A DNA stretch of 64,000 nucleotides, taken from Anderseniella sp039978075 (GTDB taxonomy: Bacteria > Pseudomonadota > Alphaproteobacteria > Rhizobiales > Aestuariivirgaceae). Shown one piece after another: positions 44,492 through 52,951 of the stretch; position 1 is the stretch's first letter; each line of letters starts with the position of its first letter. The stretch lies in assembly GCA_039978075.1 (NCBI GenBank), contig JBDWCA010000011.1:248001-312000 (forward strand), written 5' to 3'. The position numbers and the translations under genes were made by a program. The notes beneath the pieces are model-generated. The model was not told the DNA's origin. It did not search any database and saw nothing but the letters and a program-made list of their open reading frames with translations.

Positions 44492-46078
44492 GTGATTTAC
44501 AGGTTTGACAATTTCGAGCTGGATACTGATCGCTTTGAACTGCGGTCAGACGGTTCGCCGCGCAAGGTCGAGCCGCAGGTGTTTGCACTGCTTGAACTGA
44601 TTGTCTCCAACCACACCAGGCTGGTGACCAAGGATGAAATCAATCTGCATGTCTGGGGTGGCCGGGTGGTATCTGAAGCCGTGGTCAACAGCCGGATCCG
44701 CATGGTTCGTCAGGCCATCGGTGATGACGGCAAGTCCCAGAAGCTGATCAGGACCGTGCATGGCCGCGGCTTCCGGTTTGTGGGTGAGGTTGAAACCGCA
44801 GATACGATTTCCGCTGCAGGAACCGGCCGCACAAACCACGATACCGCCACACCGCTTCAGGGAGCCGATGGCTTCGGGAAGATTGCAACCGGCGGGCGTC
44901 CGTCAATTGCCGTGCTGCCGCTTCAGGTGCTCACCCATGACGAGCGCTTCGGCAATCTGGGCGACGCGGTCTCCCAGGAAGTCATCATGGAGCTTTCCCG
45001 GCTGCATTGGCTCTTCGTCATCGCCCGCGGCTCGACATTCAGGTTCCGGGATGCAGGTGTTGATATTGCCGAGGCAGGCAGGATACTGGGCGCCCGCTAC
45101 GTGCTGACCGGGACCATTGCGTTCCATGACCGCACCAGCGTGGTGACGGTGGAGTTGTCGCACGCGCCTGACGGTCAGATGGTGTGGGCGGACCGGTTTG
45201 AAAGTTCCATGGACGATCTGCTGCAGCTGCGCTCCACCATATCGGCGAGCATCGTCACCGCCATTGAAACCCGCATTCAGGTTAAAGAAGCAATCGAGGC
45301 TGCCAAACTGCCAACCGAGAACCTGGATGCCTGGTCGGCCTATCATCGCGGGCTGTGGCACATGTATCGCTTCAATCCGCATGACAATGCCATTGCCACG
45401 CGTATGTTCGACCGTGCCGTGTCGGCCGATACTGGCTTTGCCCGCGCCCACGCCGGACTGTCCTTCACCCATTTCCAGAATGCCTTCCTCGGACACTCCG
45501 GGGAACATGCCGAACAAAGAAAGCTGGCACAGCTGTATGCCGAGAAGGGCCTGCAGCTCGATCCGTTTGATCCGTTCGTGAACCTGATGATGGGCCGGTC
45601 GCAATGGCTGTCCGGTGATCTGGACGCCGGAGTGCCCTGGCTTGATAGAAGTGTGGAGTTGAGCCCGAACTACGCTTTCGCCATCTACAACCGGTCCTTG
45701 CTTGGTGCTCTCATGGGGGACGGGCAAAACAGCCAGGACACCATCATGAAGGCCATATCGCTCAGCCCCATCGACCCGCTCAATTACGCCATGCTGGCAA
45801 CCCGTGCACTGTCACACATCGTGCGTGGCGATTATGAAACTGCGGTCACCTGGGCCGAGCGGGCCAGCAAGGCGCCCAATGCACACATGCATATCCATGC
45901 CATCGCGGCTCTTGCCCACCAGCTTGCCGGCAGGACCGAACTTGCTATGCGAGATGCCGACAGAATTCGACGCTCGAATCGGGCGTATTGTCAGGACGAT
46001 TTTCTGAATGCCTTCCAGTTTACCGGCGATGAAACCCGCGCGCTTGCGAAGGCTGCCTTGGTCAAGCTTGGGTTGTAG
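44492..46078 (+). CDS. CadC-like winged-helix regulator with TolB-like and TPR domains
   Basis: The start is uncertain: GTG at 44492 gives VIYRFDNFELD, the usual beginning of this domain, while TTG at 44447 adds 15 residues. The N-terminus is an OmpR-type winged helix (about residues 1-95, ending RTVHGRGFRFVGEV). A TolB-N-like segment (SIAVLPLQVLTHDERFGNLGDAVSQE) and several TPR repeats (for example FARAHAGLSFTHFQNA, LDPFDPFVNLMMGRSQWLSGDL) follow. There is no membrane helix or cyclase domain. It may control the divergent methyltransferase gene. Confidence 0.82.
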   Translation: MIYRFDNFELDTDRFELRSDGSPRKVEPQVFALLELIVSNHTRLVTKDEINLHVWGGRVVSEAVVNSRIRMVRQAIGDDGKSQKLIRTVHGRGFRFVGEVETADTISAAGTGRTNHDTATPLQGADGFGKIATGGRPSIAVLPLQVLTHDERFGNLGDAVSQEVIMELSRLHWLFVIARGSTFRFRDAGVDIAEAGRILGARYVLTGTIAFHDRTSVVTVELSHAPDGQMVWADRFESSMDDLLQLRSTISASIVTAIETRIQVKEAIEAAKLPTENLDAWSAYHRGLWHMYRFNPHDNAIATRMFDRAVSADTGFARAHAGLSFTHFQNAFLGHSGEHAEQRKLAQLYAEKGLQLDPFDPFVNLMMGRSQWLSGDLDAGVPWLDRSVELSPNYAFAIYNRSLLGALMGDGQNSQDTIMKAISLSPIDPLNYAMLATRALSHIVRGDYETAVTWAERASKAPNAHMHIHAIAALAHQLAGRTELAMRDADRIRRSNRAYCQDDFLNAFQFTGDETRALAKAALVKLGL

Positions 46079-46096
46079 TCACCGGTCCGTAAAATG

Positions 46097-47005
46097 TCAC
46101 CCGGCCCTGACGGCTTCCACATGCCCGGCGAATGAAGGATCGGCCATCAGCATCTTGCAGCGTGCAAAGCGGCCGTCTGCGTAGGCGCGAAAGTCGTCTG
46201 CAGGGTTTTCGTTCGCTAGCTGGATCAGGCCCCAGAGCGTCCATAAAAGGTCGCACATGGCCTTGTAGATCACGACGCGGCCGTGTTCCGCCGCTGTCGG
46301 GGGGCGGCCAAAATAGGCGGTCATCATTTCATCGTCCTGGGCTGTGTTGAACTCACCTTCAACAGACAAATCCCCAAGGTCCCACATCGGGTCATTCATG
46401 CCGGAATATTCCCAGTCCACGATCCACATGCGCTCTTCGGTATCGAGAAAATTCTCGCACAGGGGGTCGCAATGACACGGCGCCAGTGCCGCCGGATGAG
46501 CTGCAAGCGCCGCCCGGATTGTTTCTGCTTCCGCGACGACGTCATGATAGCCGTCCGGCAAGGCCACATCCTTCGTGGACAGGATGCCGAGATAGTCATC
46601 GATCATCTCAAACAGGTCGAAGCGGAACGGAAACACCGCACCGGATGTATGCAGTTTGTGAAAGGCGTGGCCGGCCCGTGCCGGGGCGCCCTTGCGCGAG
46701 CGGAAAGCGTCCGGGCTCATGGTCTCGGTGCCGTCGATAAACCTGCTGACCATCAGGCCGCTGTCCGCATCGGCATACAGGACTTCCGGCGAGACCCCGG
46801 CTTTTGCAGCTTCTTTCGCTGCAACGGCCTCATTGGCCCGGTCGATATATTCTTCCGTGCCCTTGCCGGGAACCCGCAGGCAGTGGGTGCCGACACGGTA
46901 GACAAGATTGGTCAGCCCGCCCAGGCGTTCGATCGGCCCCGAGTAGTCTTTCAGTAATTCAATGCCGGCCATGGCGGCTCTGGCTTCACTCAGGTCGTCA
47001 GTCAT
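46097..47005 (-). CDS. Choline kinase-like phosphotransferase (APH/LicA family)
   Basis: The start at 47005 (MTDDLSEARAAMAG) follows an AGAGGA site. The 302-residue kinase has GGLTNLVYRV as nucleotide loop, the catalytic CHCDPLCENF (a variant of HxDxxxxN) and the metal-binding IVDWEYSGMNDPMWDLGD. This is the choline/ethanolamine kinase branch. It is divergent from a methyltransferase gene with an 85-base gap. A second family member lies in the importer operon at 52052, so two choline-type kinases flank that transporter. Confidence 0.82.
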   Translation of the reverse strand: MTDDLSEARAAMAGIELLKDYSGPIERLGGLTNLVYRVGTHCLRVPGKGTEEYIDRANEAVAAKEAAKAGVSPEVLYADADSGLMVSRFIDGTETMSPDAFRSRKGAPARAGHAFHKLHTSGAVFPFRFDLFEMIDDYLGILSTKDVALPDGYHDVVAEAETIRAALAAHPAALAPCHCDPLCENFLDTEERMWIVDWEYSGMNDPMWDLGDLSVEGEFNTAQDDEMMTAYFGRPPTAAEHGRVVIYKAMCDLLWTLWGLIQLANENPADDFRAYADGRFARCKMLMADPSFAGHVEAVRAG

Positions 47006-47090
47006 CGGGCATCCTCTAAGGCAATGGTTTACTGTTTGCAGCACTTGATTATCATGGCGCGGCGATTGCGCAAATGCCATGGAGAAACCG

Positions 47091-47723
47091 ATGACAGACG
47101 CCAAGCACGAGGGACACCTCGGTGCCGTCTATGACGCGAAGAAGCCGGAAGAGATTGCCGGTCACTATGATCGCTGGGCGGAGAGTTATGATGCCGACAT
47201 GGCCGCTGCCGGCTATCGCCACCCGGCAATCTGCCTGGCGCTTTTGTCCCGCCATCTGCCGCGAGGAGCCGAACCTCTGCTGGATGCCGGTGCTGGCACC
47301 GGTTTGGTCGGCGAATGGCTCGACATCATGGGGTACCCGCGTGTCGAGGCGCTGGATATCTCCGAAGGCATGCTGGCCGTTGCCAGGAAAAAGGGTATCT
47401 ACAGTGCCGTCCATCAATTGGCTCTTGGCGGCTCACTGCCGTTTCCGGACAACGCATTTGCAGGGATAATTTCAGCGGGCGTGTTCACCACCGGCCATGT
47501 TGGTGCCGATGGTGTCGATGAACTGATCCGCATCTGCCGGCCAGGTGGTGTGATTGTGCTGACGGTCAAGGACACCTTGTGGTCCGAAGCATTTGCAGCC
47601 CACGTATCAGACATGCAGGCCAGTGAGAAAGTAACTCTTGTCGAGCAGACTTCGCCTTACGTTTCCATGCCGGGAGAAGCAGCTACAATTCCGAGCCGGG
47701 GGGTCGTGATAAAGGTCTGTTGA
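47091..47723 (+). CDS. SAM-dependent methyltransferase
   Basis: The start is at 47091 (MTDAKHEGHLG) or 12 bases upstream (MEKPMTD). The roughly 210-residue protein has motif I PLLDAGAGTGLVGEWL, motif II ALDISEGMLAVARKK and a conserved YDRWAESYDADM N-terminus, as in methyltransferases acting on small or lipid substrates. It is divergent from the choline-kinase-like gene. Methylation of an ethanolamine derivative would fit that neighbour but is speculative. Confidence 0.8.
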   Translation: MTDAKHEGHLGAVYDAKKPEEIAGHYDRWAESYDADMAAAGYRHPAICLALLSRHLPRGAEPLLDAGAGTGLVGEWLDIMGYPRVEALDISEGMLAVARKKGIYSAVHQLALGGSLPFPDNAFAGIISAGVFTTGHVGADGVDELIRICRPGGVIVLTVKDTLWSEAFAAHVSDMQASEKVTLVEQTSPYVSMPGEAATIPSRGVVIKVC

Positions 47724-47908
47724 ACGCCACGAGTCTAAAATTCGAGCGATTGCCTGGACCCGGGTTCTGAAATTAATTTTTCAGTCCAAACAGTGAAGAA
47801 ACATTTGACTCTGCTTGGCGAGCGGTCCCAGACTTCAACCGGTCGACATAATGAAAGTTGCCGCCTGCATGGGTTGGCGGTGCTTTTCAGGTGAGAGGAA
47901 GTCTAAAT

Positions 47909-48883
47909 ATGAGTATGGCGAAAACTGTTCGCGGCGCACTGGCGTCTTCTTTGTTAGCTGTTGCCCTTGCAACCTCAAGCATTCAGGTTCAGGCGGCTGC
48001 GCCTGAGTCAAATGACCCGATAAAGATTGCGCTGTTCGACTGGACCAGTGTGAATCTGAACGCCAAGATTCTCGGCACAGTCCTTGAGAGACTTGGCTAC
48101 ACGGTCGAATATCCAACCGGTGATTACCTGTCGAGCCTGTCAACCGGTCTGACCAACGGTGATCTGACACTTGGCATGGAATACTGGGACACAACGGCCG
48201 GCGAGGCCATGAAGGCCGCCGATGCGACCGGCAAGACCGAACGCCTCGGTGCGCTGGGTCCCAAGGCCAAGGAAGAGTGGTGGTATCCTGAGTACATGAA
48301 GGAAAAATGCCCGGGCCTGCCAAACTGGGAAGCCTTGAAAGACCCGAAATGCGCAGAAGCGTTCTCTACTCCTGAAACCGCTCCGAAGGGCCGTTACCTT
48401 GGCGGACCGGTAACCTGGGAAGGCTTTGATGACGAGCGCGTCGTATCGCTCGACCTGCCGTTCACCGTGGTGCACGCCGGTACGGATGGTGCCATGTTTG
48501 CCGAGCTTGAGTCGGCTTACCAGCGCAAGGCGCCAATCATGCTGTGGGTCTACTCACCGCACTGGGCACCTGCCAAATACAAGGGTGAATGGGTCGAGTT
48601 TCCCGAGTACACCGCAGAATGCTACTCCGATCCCAAGTGGGGCATGAACCCGGACAAGGCGCATGACTGCGGCAAGCCGTTTGGTGATATCTGGAAATAC
48701 GCCTGGTCCGGCATGAAGGATAAATGGCCGGTCGCCTACAAGGTTGCCAAGAGCTATCAGGTATCTTCAGATGAACTCAACGCCATGAGCGGCGAGGTCG
48801 ATCTTGACGGCAAGTCCATCGAGGATGTCGCCAAAGCCTGGGTTGATGCCAACGAAGCCAAGTGGAAGGCATGGGCCGAGTAA
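47909..48883 (+). CDS. Substrate-binding protein of a third betaine-type ABC importer (TmoX paralogue)
   Basis: The start at 47909 (MSMAKTVRGAL) follows a GAGAGGAAG site and gives a signal peptide ending at QAAA. The mature OpuAC-family protein has about 300 residues and shares a series of landmarks with TmoX: EEWWYPEYMKEKCPG, TAPKGRYLGGP and MLWVYSPHWAP. The tryptophans in these segments probably form the cation cage. The operon continues with ATPase, permease, kinase and dimethylglycine dehydrogenase-like genes, so glycine betaine, dimethylglycine or a choline relative is more likely than TMAO. Confidence 0.84.
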   Translation: MSMAKTVRGALASSLLAVALATSSIQVQAAAPESNDPIKIALFDWTSVNLNAKILGTVLERLGYTVEYPTGDYLSSLSTGLTNGDLTLGMEYWDTTAGEAMKAADATGKTERLGALGPKAKEEWWYPEYMKEKCPGLPNWEALKDPKCAEAFSTPETAPKGRYLGGPVTWEGFDDERVVSLDLPFTVVHAGTDGAMFAELESAYQRKAPIMLWVYSPHWAPAKYKGEWVEFPEYTAECYSDPKWGMNPDKAHDCGKPFGDIWKYAWSGMKDKWPVAYKVAKSYQVSSDELNAMSGEVDLDGKSIEDVAKAWVDANEAKWKAWAE

Positions 48884-48901
48884 CGGCAATTACCTGAACA
48901 T

Positions 48902-48935
48902 CGACCCGATCCGGAAGTTATGCCGGATCGGGTCG
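48902..48935 (+). other. Intercistronic stem-loop between binding-protein and ATPase genes (third importer)
   Basis: A 13-bp perfect stem (CGACCCGATCCGG at 48902-48914, CCGGATCGGGTCG at 48923-48935) has an 8-base loop. No T-run follows. It lies 19 bases after the binding-protein stop and probably protects that message from 3' decay or reduces read-through. Confidence 0.65.
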
Positions 48936-48973
48936 CACTTTATAGTTATACGGCAACACGGGATATCATACGC

Positions 48974-50062
48974 ATGGCACGTCATTCTCCAGACCAGCAG
49001 GGGAATACAGCTTCCAATGGAGATTTACATCGCCCGGTGAAACTGGCGTGCCGAAATGTGTGGAAGGTGTTCGGTACCGGCGCAGACGACTTCATCTCTC
49101 AACATGGTGGCAGCGCCAGCGCATCGGATCTGGCATCGGCCAATCTGATTGGAGCTGTCCGCAGCGCTGATCTGGAAGTCCGCCAGGGCGAGATTTTCAT
49201 CATCATGGGTCTGTCAGGCTCCGGCAAATCCACGCTGGTGCGCTGCATGTCGCGGCTGATTGAGCCGACCTACGGCAAGGTTGAATTTGAAGGCAAGGAC
49301 CTGCTTACAATTTCCACCGAAGAATTGATCGAAATGCGTCGGCACCGCATGGGAATGGTGTTCCAGCATTTCGCACTGTTGCCGCATCTGTCGGTTCTCA
49401 ACAACATCGCGTTTCCGCTGTTGATCCAGGGCATGGGCCGGGAAGAACGCGAAGCCCGCGCACGCGAGATGGTTGATCTTGTCGGTCTGAGCGGGCGTGA
49501 ACATTTCTATCCGCGCGAACTGTCCGGCGGCCAGCAGCAGCGCGTCGGCATTGCGCGTTCTCTCGCAACCAATCCGGAAATCTGGTTCCTGGACGAACCG
49601 TTTTCCGCACTTGATCCGTTGATCAGGCGAGAGATGCAGGACGAACTGATCCGCCTGCAGGGTGTATTGAAGAAGACAATCGTCTTCATCACCCATGATT
49701 TTGACGAAGCCATCCGTCTGGCGGACCGCATCGCCATCATGAAGGATGGTGAGATCATTCAGGTTGGAACTCCGGAACAACTGGTCACCAGTCCGGCGAC
49801 AGATTACGTGGCGGAGTTCACTCGTGATGTGCAGCGCGCCAAGGTGATGTCCGCCAGGAGCCTGATGCAGAAGCCGGGCAGGTCCAAGTGCGCCGGCACG
49901 ATTGCACCGGATGCGAAGATATCAAGCTTCTCAGCCGAGATCGTATCTGCCGGAAAACCGTTTTCTGTCGTCAATGGGTCAGGCAAACCCATTGGTGAAG
50001 TCCACCCGCAGGCGGTCATTGATCTGCTGGCCGGGATAGACCGGAGTACACCCGACCCGTGA
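48974..50062 (+). CDS. ATP-binding protein of the third betaine-type importer
   Basis: The 362-residue ProV-like ATPase has Walker A GLSGSGKST, signature LSGGQQQRV and Walker B WFLDEPFSALD. The start is uncertain: ATG at 48974 is used, but GTG at 49036 (VKLACRNVWKVFG) aligns better with the family start and no strong ribosome site is visible for either. The C-terminus keeps a short CBS-like stretch (GKPFSVVNGSGKPIGEVH). The end overlaps the permease gene by 4 bases. Confidence 0.82.
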   Translation: MARHSPDQQGNTASNGDLHRPVKLACRNVWKVFGTGADDFISQHGGSASASDLASANLIGAVRSADLEVRQGEIFIIMGLSGSGKSTLVRCMSRLIEPTYGKVEFEGKDLLTISTEELIEMRRHRMGMVFQHFALLPHLSVLNNIAFPLLIQGMGREEREARAREMVDLVGLSGREHFYPRELSGGQQQRVGIARSLATNPEIWFLDEPFSALDPLIRREMQDELIRLQGVLKKTIVFITHDFDEAIRLADRIAIMKDGEIIQVGTPEQLVTSPATDYVAEFTRDVQRAKVMSARSLMQKPGRSKCAGTIAPDAKISSFSAEIVSAGKPFSVVNGSGKPIGEVHPQAVIDLLAGIDRSTPDP

Positions 50063-52047
50063 GTACCGTCGCTGACAACATTCATCGTGGAGACAGCCGG
50101 GGTATCGGCGCTTGGCCGCTGATCTGGGCCGCCGCGCTGGCGCTCGTGCTGGCGCTGCACTATGGCCGCGAATTTTTTCCGGCTGCCGTTGAATATCCTG
50201 CTGGGAGCGTCATCCCGTTTGCAGAGTGGATCAGCGCCGTAATGAAATGGCTGAGGGAGAACCTGACCTGGTTCACCCGGTCGATCACGGCCATATTGAA
50301 CGTACCGCTCAGCTTCGCACTGGACCTGCTGGCGAAGGGGTTCAAATTTGGTCATGGCGCTGAAAGCTGGACGCTGCCACGATTGTCATGGGTCGGAGTG
50401 GTGATCGTGGCGTTTCTGACCGGCCGGGCCGCAGGCGGGTTCAAGCTTGGTCTGTTGACCGGAGGATGTTTTCTCTACGTTGCGCTGTTTGGCCAGTGGA
50501 CCAGCTCGATGCTCACGCTTGGCCTGATCGCCATTGCGGTGCCGTTTTGCATCGTGACCGGCCTGTTTGTCGGCATCTGGGCCTGGCGCAAGCCGTGGGC
50601 CGAACGCTTCATGGTGTCGCCGGCACTCGATCTCATGCAGACAATGCCGACCTTTGCCTACCTGATCCCCATGCTGCTGCTGTTCGGTAACTCGCCGGTG
50701 TCAGCCATGATGGCAACCGCTATTTTCGCGACGCCGCCTATGGTGCGCGCGACCATGCTGGGGTTGTCACGCATACCGTCGGAAATTTCCGACTTCAGCG
50801 AGATGGCCGGATGCACGACACGGCAGAAACTGTGGCGTGTCCAATTGCCGTCTGCGCGGCCAACGCTCATGGTCGGGGTCAACCAGGTGATCATGCTGGC
50901 ACTCAATATGGTGATCATCTCTTCGATGATTGGAGCAGGGGGGCTTGGCTATGACGTGCTGCTGGCCCTGCGCGCGCTCAAGGTCGGCAACGCCATGGAG
51001 GCAGGTCTGGCGATTGTGGCCATTGCAATTGCGCTTGATCGGGTGAGCCAGGCCATGGCGGCCAAACAGGCACTCGGTCATGTGCATAAGGATGACGATG
51101 TCCGAAGCTTCTACCAGCGCTATCCAAACCTGGTGCTGGCAATTGCGGCGCTGCTGGTGACCACGGTGTTGTCGCTGGCGATACCCGCGTTCGCCAAAGT
51201 ACCGGCCGAGATCACCATTTCGACCGCCCGCGCCTGGAAAGACGCCGTGACATGGATAACGATAAACTGGTTTGACGTTATCGAAGCTTTTCGCGTCACT
51301 CTCATTCTTTATGTGCTGAACCCGCTGCGCGCCTTCTGCGAAGGCTTCCCGTGGCTCGGCGCGGTATTCCTGCTGGGACTGGCAGGCTTCCAGCTTGGCG
51401 GCTGGCGGCTTGCCGCAACGGTTGCCGTGCTGACCACATTCTGTGCAGCCACTGGCCTGTGGGAAAAGACCATGGCAACCGTATACTTGTGTGGCATTTC
51501 AGCCTTTGTCGCCTGCCTGATCGGAATTCCGCTGGGGTTGATGGCGTCGCGCAGCGACCGGTTTGAACGCTTCCTGACGCCGATCATCGACACGTTGCAG
51601 ACCATGCCATCATTCTGTTTCATCATTCCGGTGGTGATGCTGTTCCGCATCGGAGATGTGACGGCGATGATTGCTACGGTGGCCTTCGCGGTCGTACCAG
51701 CCATCCGCTACACCAATCACGGTATTCGCCAGGTGCCTGCTTCACTGATTGAAGCGGCCAAGGTGTCGGGATGCACCAGAACGCAAACCTTCTTCAGGGT
51801 TCAGTTGCCGGTTGCCTTGCCGGAAATCATGCTGGGCATCAACCAAACCATCCTGATGGCGCTGGCAATGATCATCATCTGCGCCATGATCGGCACGCGC
51901 GACCTTGGGCAGGAGGTTTTCATCGCACTGTCCAAGGCTGATGCGGGGCGCGGTATTGTCGCCGGGCTGGCGATTGCCTTCATCGGCATTACCGCCGACC
52001 GTCTGTTCAACGCATGGAGCGCGCGTACCCGCGCCAGACTTGGTTAA
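50059..52047 (+). CDS. Fused double-domain permease of the third betaine-type importer
   Basis: This 662-residue membrane protein starts with GTG inside the ATPase stop region. As in TmoW it contains two permease domains, each with an EAA loop: GCTTRQKLWRVQLP near residue 255 and GCTRTQTFFRVQLP near residue 575. The fused arrangement and the paralogous binding protein mark this operon as a duplicate of tmoXVW that has since diverged. It is followed 4 bases later by a kinase gene. Confidence 0.86.
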   Translation: MSTVADNIHRGDSRGIGAWPLIWAAALALVLALHYGREFFPAAVEYPAGSVIPFAEWISAVMKWLRENLTWFTRSITAILNVPLSFALDLLAKGFKFGHGAESWTLPRLSWVGVVIVAFLTGRAAGGFKLGLLTGGCFLYVALFGQWTSSMLTLGLIAIAVPFCIVTGLFVGIWAWRKPWAERFMVSPALDLMQTMPTFAYLIPMLLLFGNSPVSAMMATAIFATPPMVRATMLGLSRIPSEISDFSEMAGCTTRQKLWRVQLPSARPTLMVGVNQVIMLALNMVIISSMIGAGGLGYDVLLALRALKVGNAMEAGLAIVAIAIALDRVSQAMAAKQALGHVHKDDDVRSFYQRYPNLVLAIAALLVTTVLSLAIPAFAKVPAEITISTARAWKDAVTWITINWFDVIEAFRVTLILYVLNPLRAFCEGFPWLGAVFLLGLAGFQLGGWRLAATVAVLTTFCAATGLWEKTMATVYLCGISAFVACLIGIPLGLMASRSDRFERFLTPIIDTLQTMPSFCFIIPVVMLFRIGDVTAMIATVAFAVVPAIRYTNHGIRQVPASLIEAAKVSGCTRTQTFFRVQLPVALPEIMLGINQTILMALAMIIICAMIGTRDLGQEVFIALSKADAGRGIVAGLAIAFIGITADRLFNAWSARTRARLG

Positions 52048-52051
52048 ACCG

Positions 52052-52945
52052 ATGACAAAATCCACTTCGCAGGAATCACGAATACAGTCATTGCCTATCT
52101 GGCAGGGAACCGTTGACATATCGCCTCTGCATGGCGGCCTGAGCAATGAGAGTTTCGTCGTGTCCGATGCAGGTCAGCGCTATGTCGTCCGCTTCGGCCA
52201 GGACTTCCCATTCCATCATGTCTATCGTGACCGTGAAGTCATGGCCACGCGAGCCGCTCATATGGCCGGGTTCGCGCCGGAACTGGTGCACGCAGAACCT
52301 GGTGTGATGGTGTCGCGATTTATCGACGGCAAGACCTATGATGAGGCAGATGTTCAGGGCAACGCCGAGGAGATTGCCCAGCTCCTGCGTCGGTTTCACG
52401 AGACCATGGCGCCACATGTAAGCGGGGCAGGGTTCATATTCTGGGTGTTTCATGTCATCCGCGATTACGCCAAGACGCTGGCTGCAGGAAACAGCCGGAT
52501 GAGTGACAAGTTGCCCCGATATCTGGAGCTTGCCGAAGCGTTGGAAAAGGTGCAGGCACCGATGCCGGTTGTGTATGGGCACCATGACCTGCTGCCCGCC
52601 AACTTCATCCATGACGGGTCACGCCTGTGGCTGATCGACTTTGAATATGCCGGCTTCGGTACGGCCATGTTTGACCTTGCCGGCGTTACCTCCAATGCAG
52701 GCTTCGACCAGGACCAGACGGAAGAGTTTCTGACCCGTTATGTGGGCCGGATTCCTGATGCGGCGCTCTTGCAGAGTCACGCCGCAATGCAATGCGCATC
52801 GCTGCTGCGCGAAGCCATGTGGAGCATGGTATCGGAACTTCACCTGAATGCACCGGGCGTCGACTATGTTGCCTACACAACCGAAAATCTTGAACGGCTG
52901 GGGCGCAGCCTTGTCGCCTATCAGACAGCCTATGGAAAGGTCTGA
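52052..52945 (+). CDS. Choline kinase-like phosphotransferase within the importer operon
   Basis: The start at 52052 (MTKSTSQESR) lies 4 bases after the permease stop, which excludes the longer overlapping frame. The 297-residue kinase has GGLSNESFVV as nucleotide loop, catalytic YGHHDLLPANF and metal-binding LIDFEYAGFGTAMFDLAG. It belongs to the choline/ethanolamine/aminoglycoside kinase superfamily. Its place between the importer and a demethylating flavoprotein implies that it phosphorylates the imported compound or a product of it; the substrate would then need a hydroxyl group. Confidence 0.82.
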   Translation: MTKSTSQESRIQSLPIWQGTVDISPLHGGLSNESFVVSDAGQRYVVRFGQDFPFHHVYRDREVMATRAAHMAGFAPELVHAEPGVMVSRFIDGKTYDEADVQGNAEEIAQLLRRFHETMAPHVSGAGFIFWVFHVIRDYAKTLAAGNSRMSDKLPRYLELAEALEKVQAPMPVVYGHHDLLPANFIHDGSRLWLIDFEYAGFGTAMFDLAGVTSNAGFDQDQTEEFLTRYVGRIPDAALLQSHAAMQCASLLREAMWSMVSELHLNAPGVDYVAYTTENLERLGRSLVAYQTAYGKV

Positions 52946-52951
52946 CCATAA

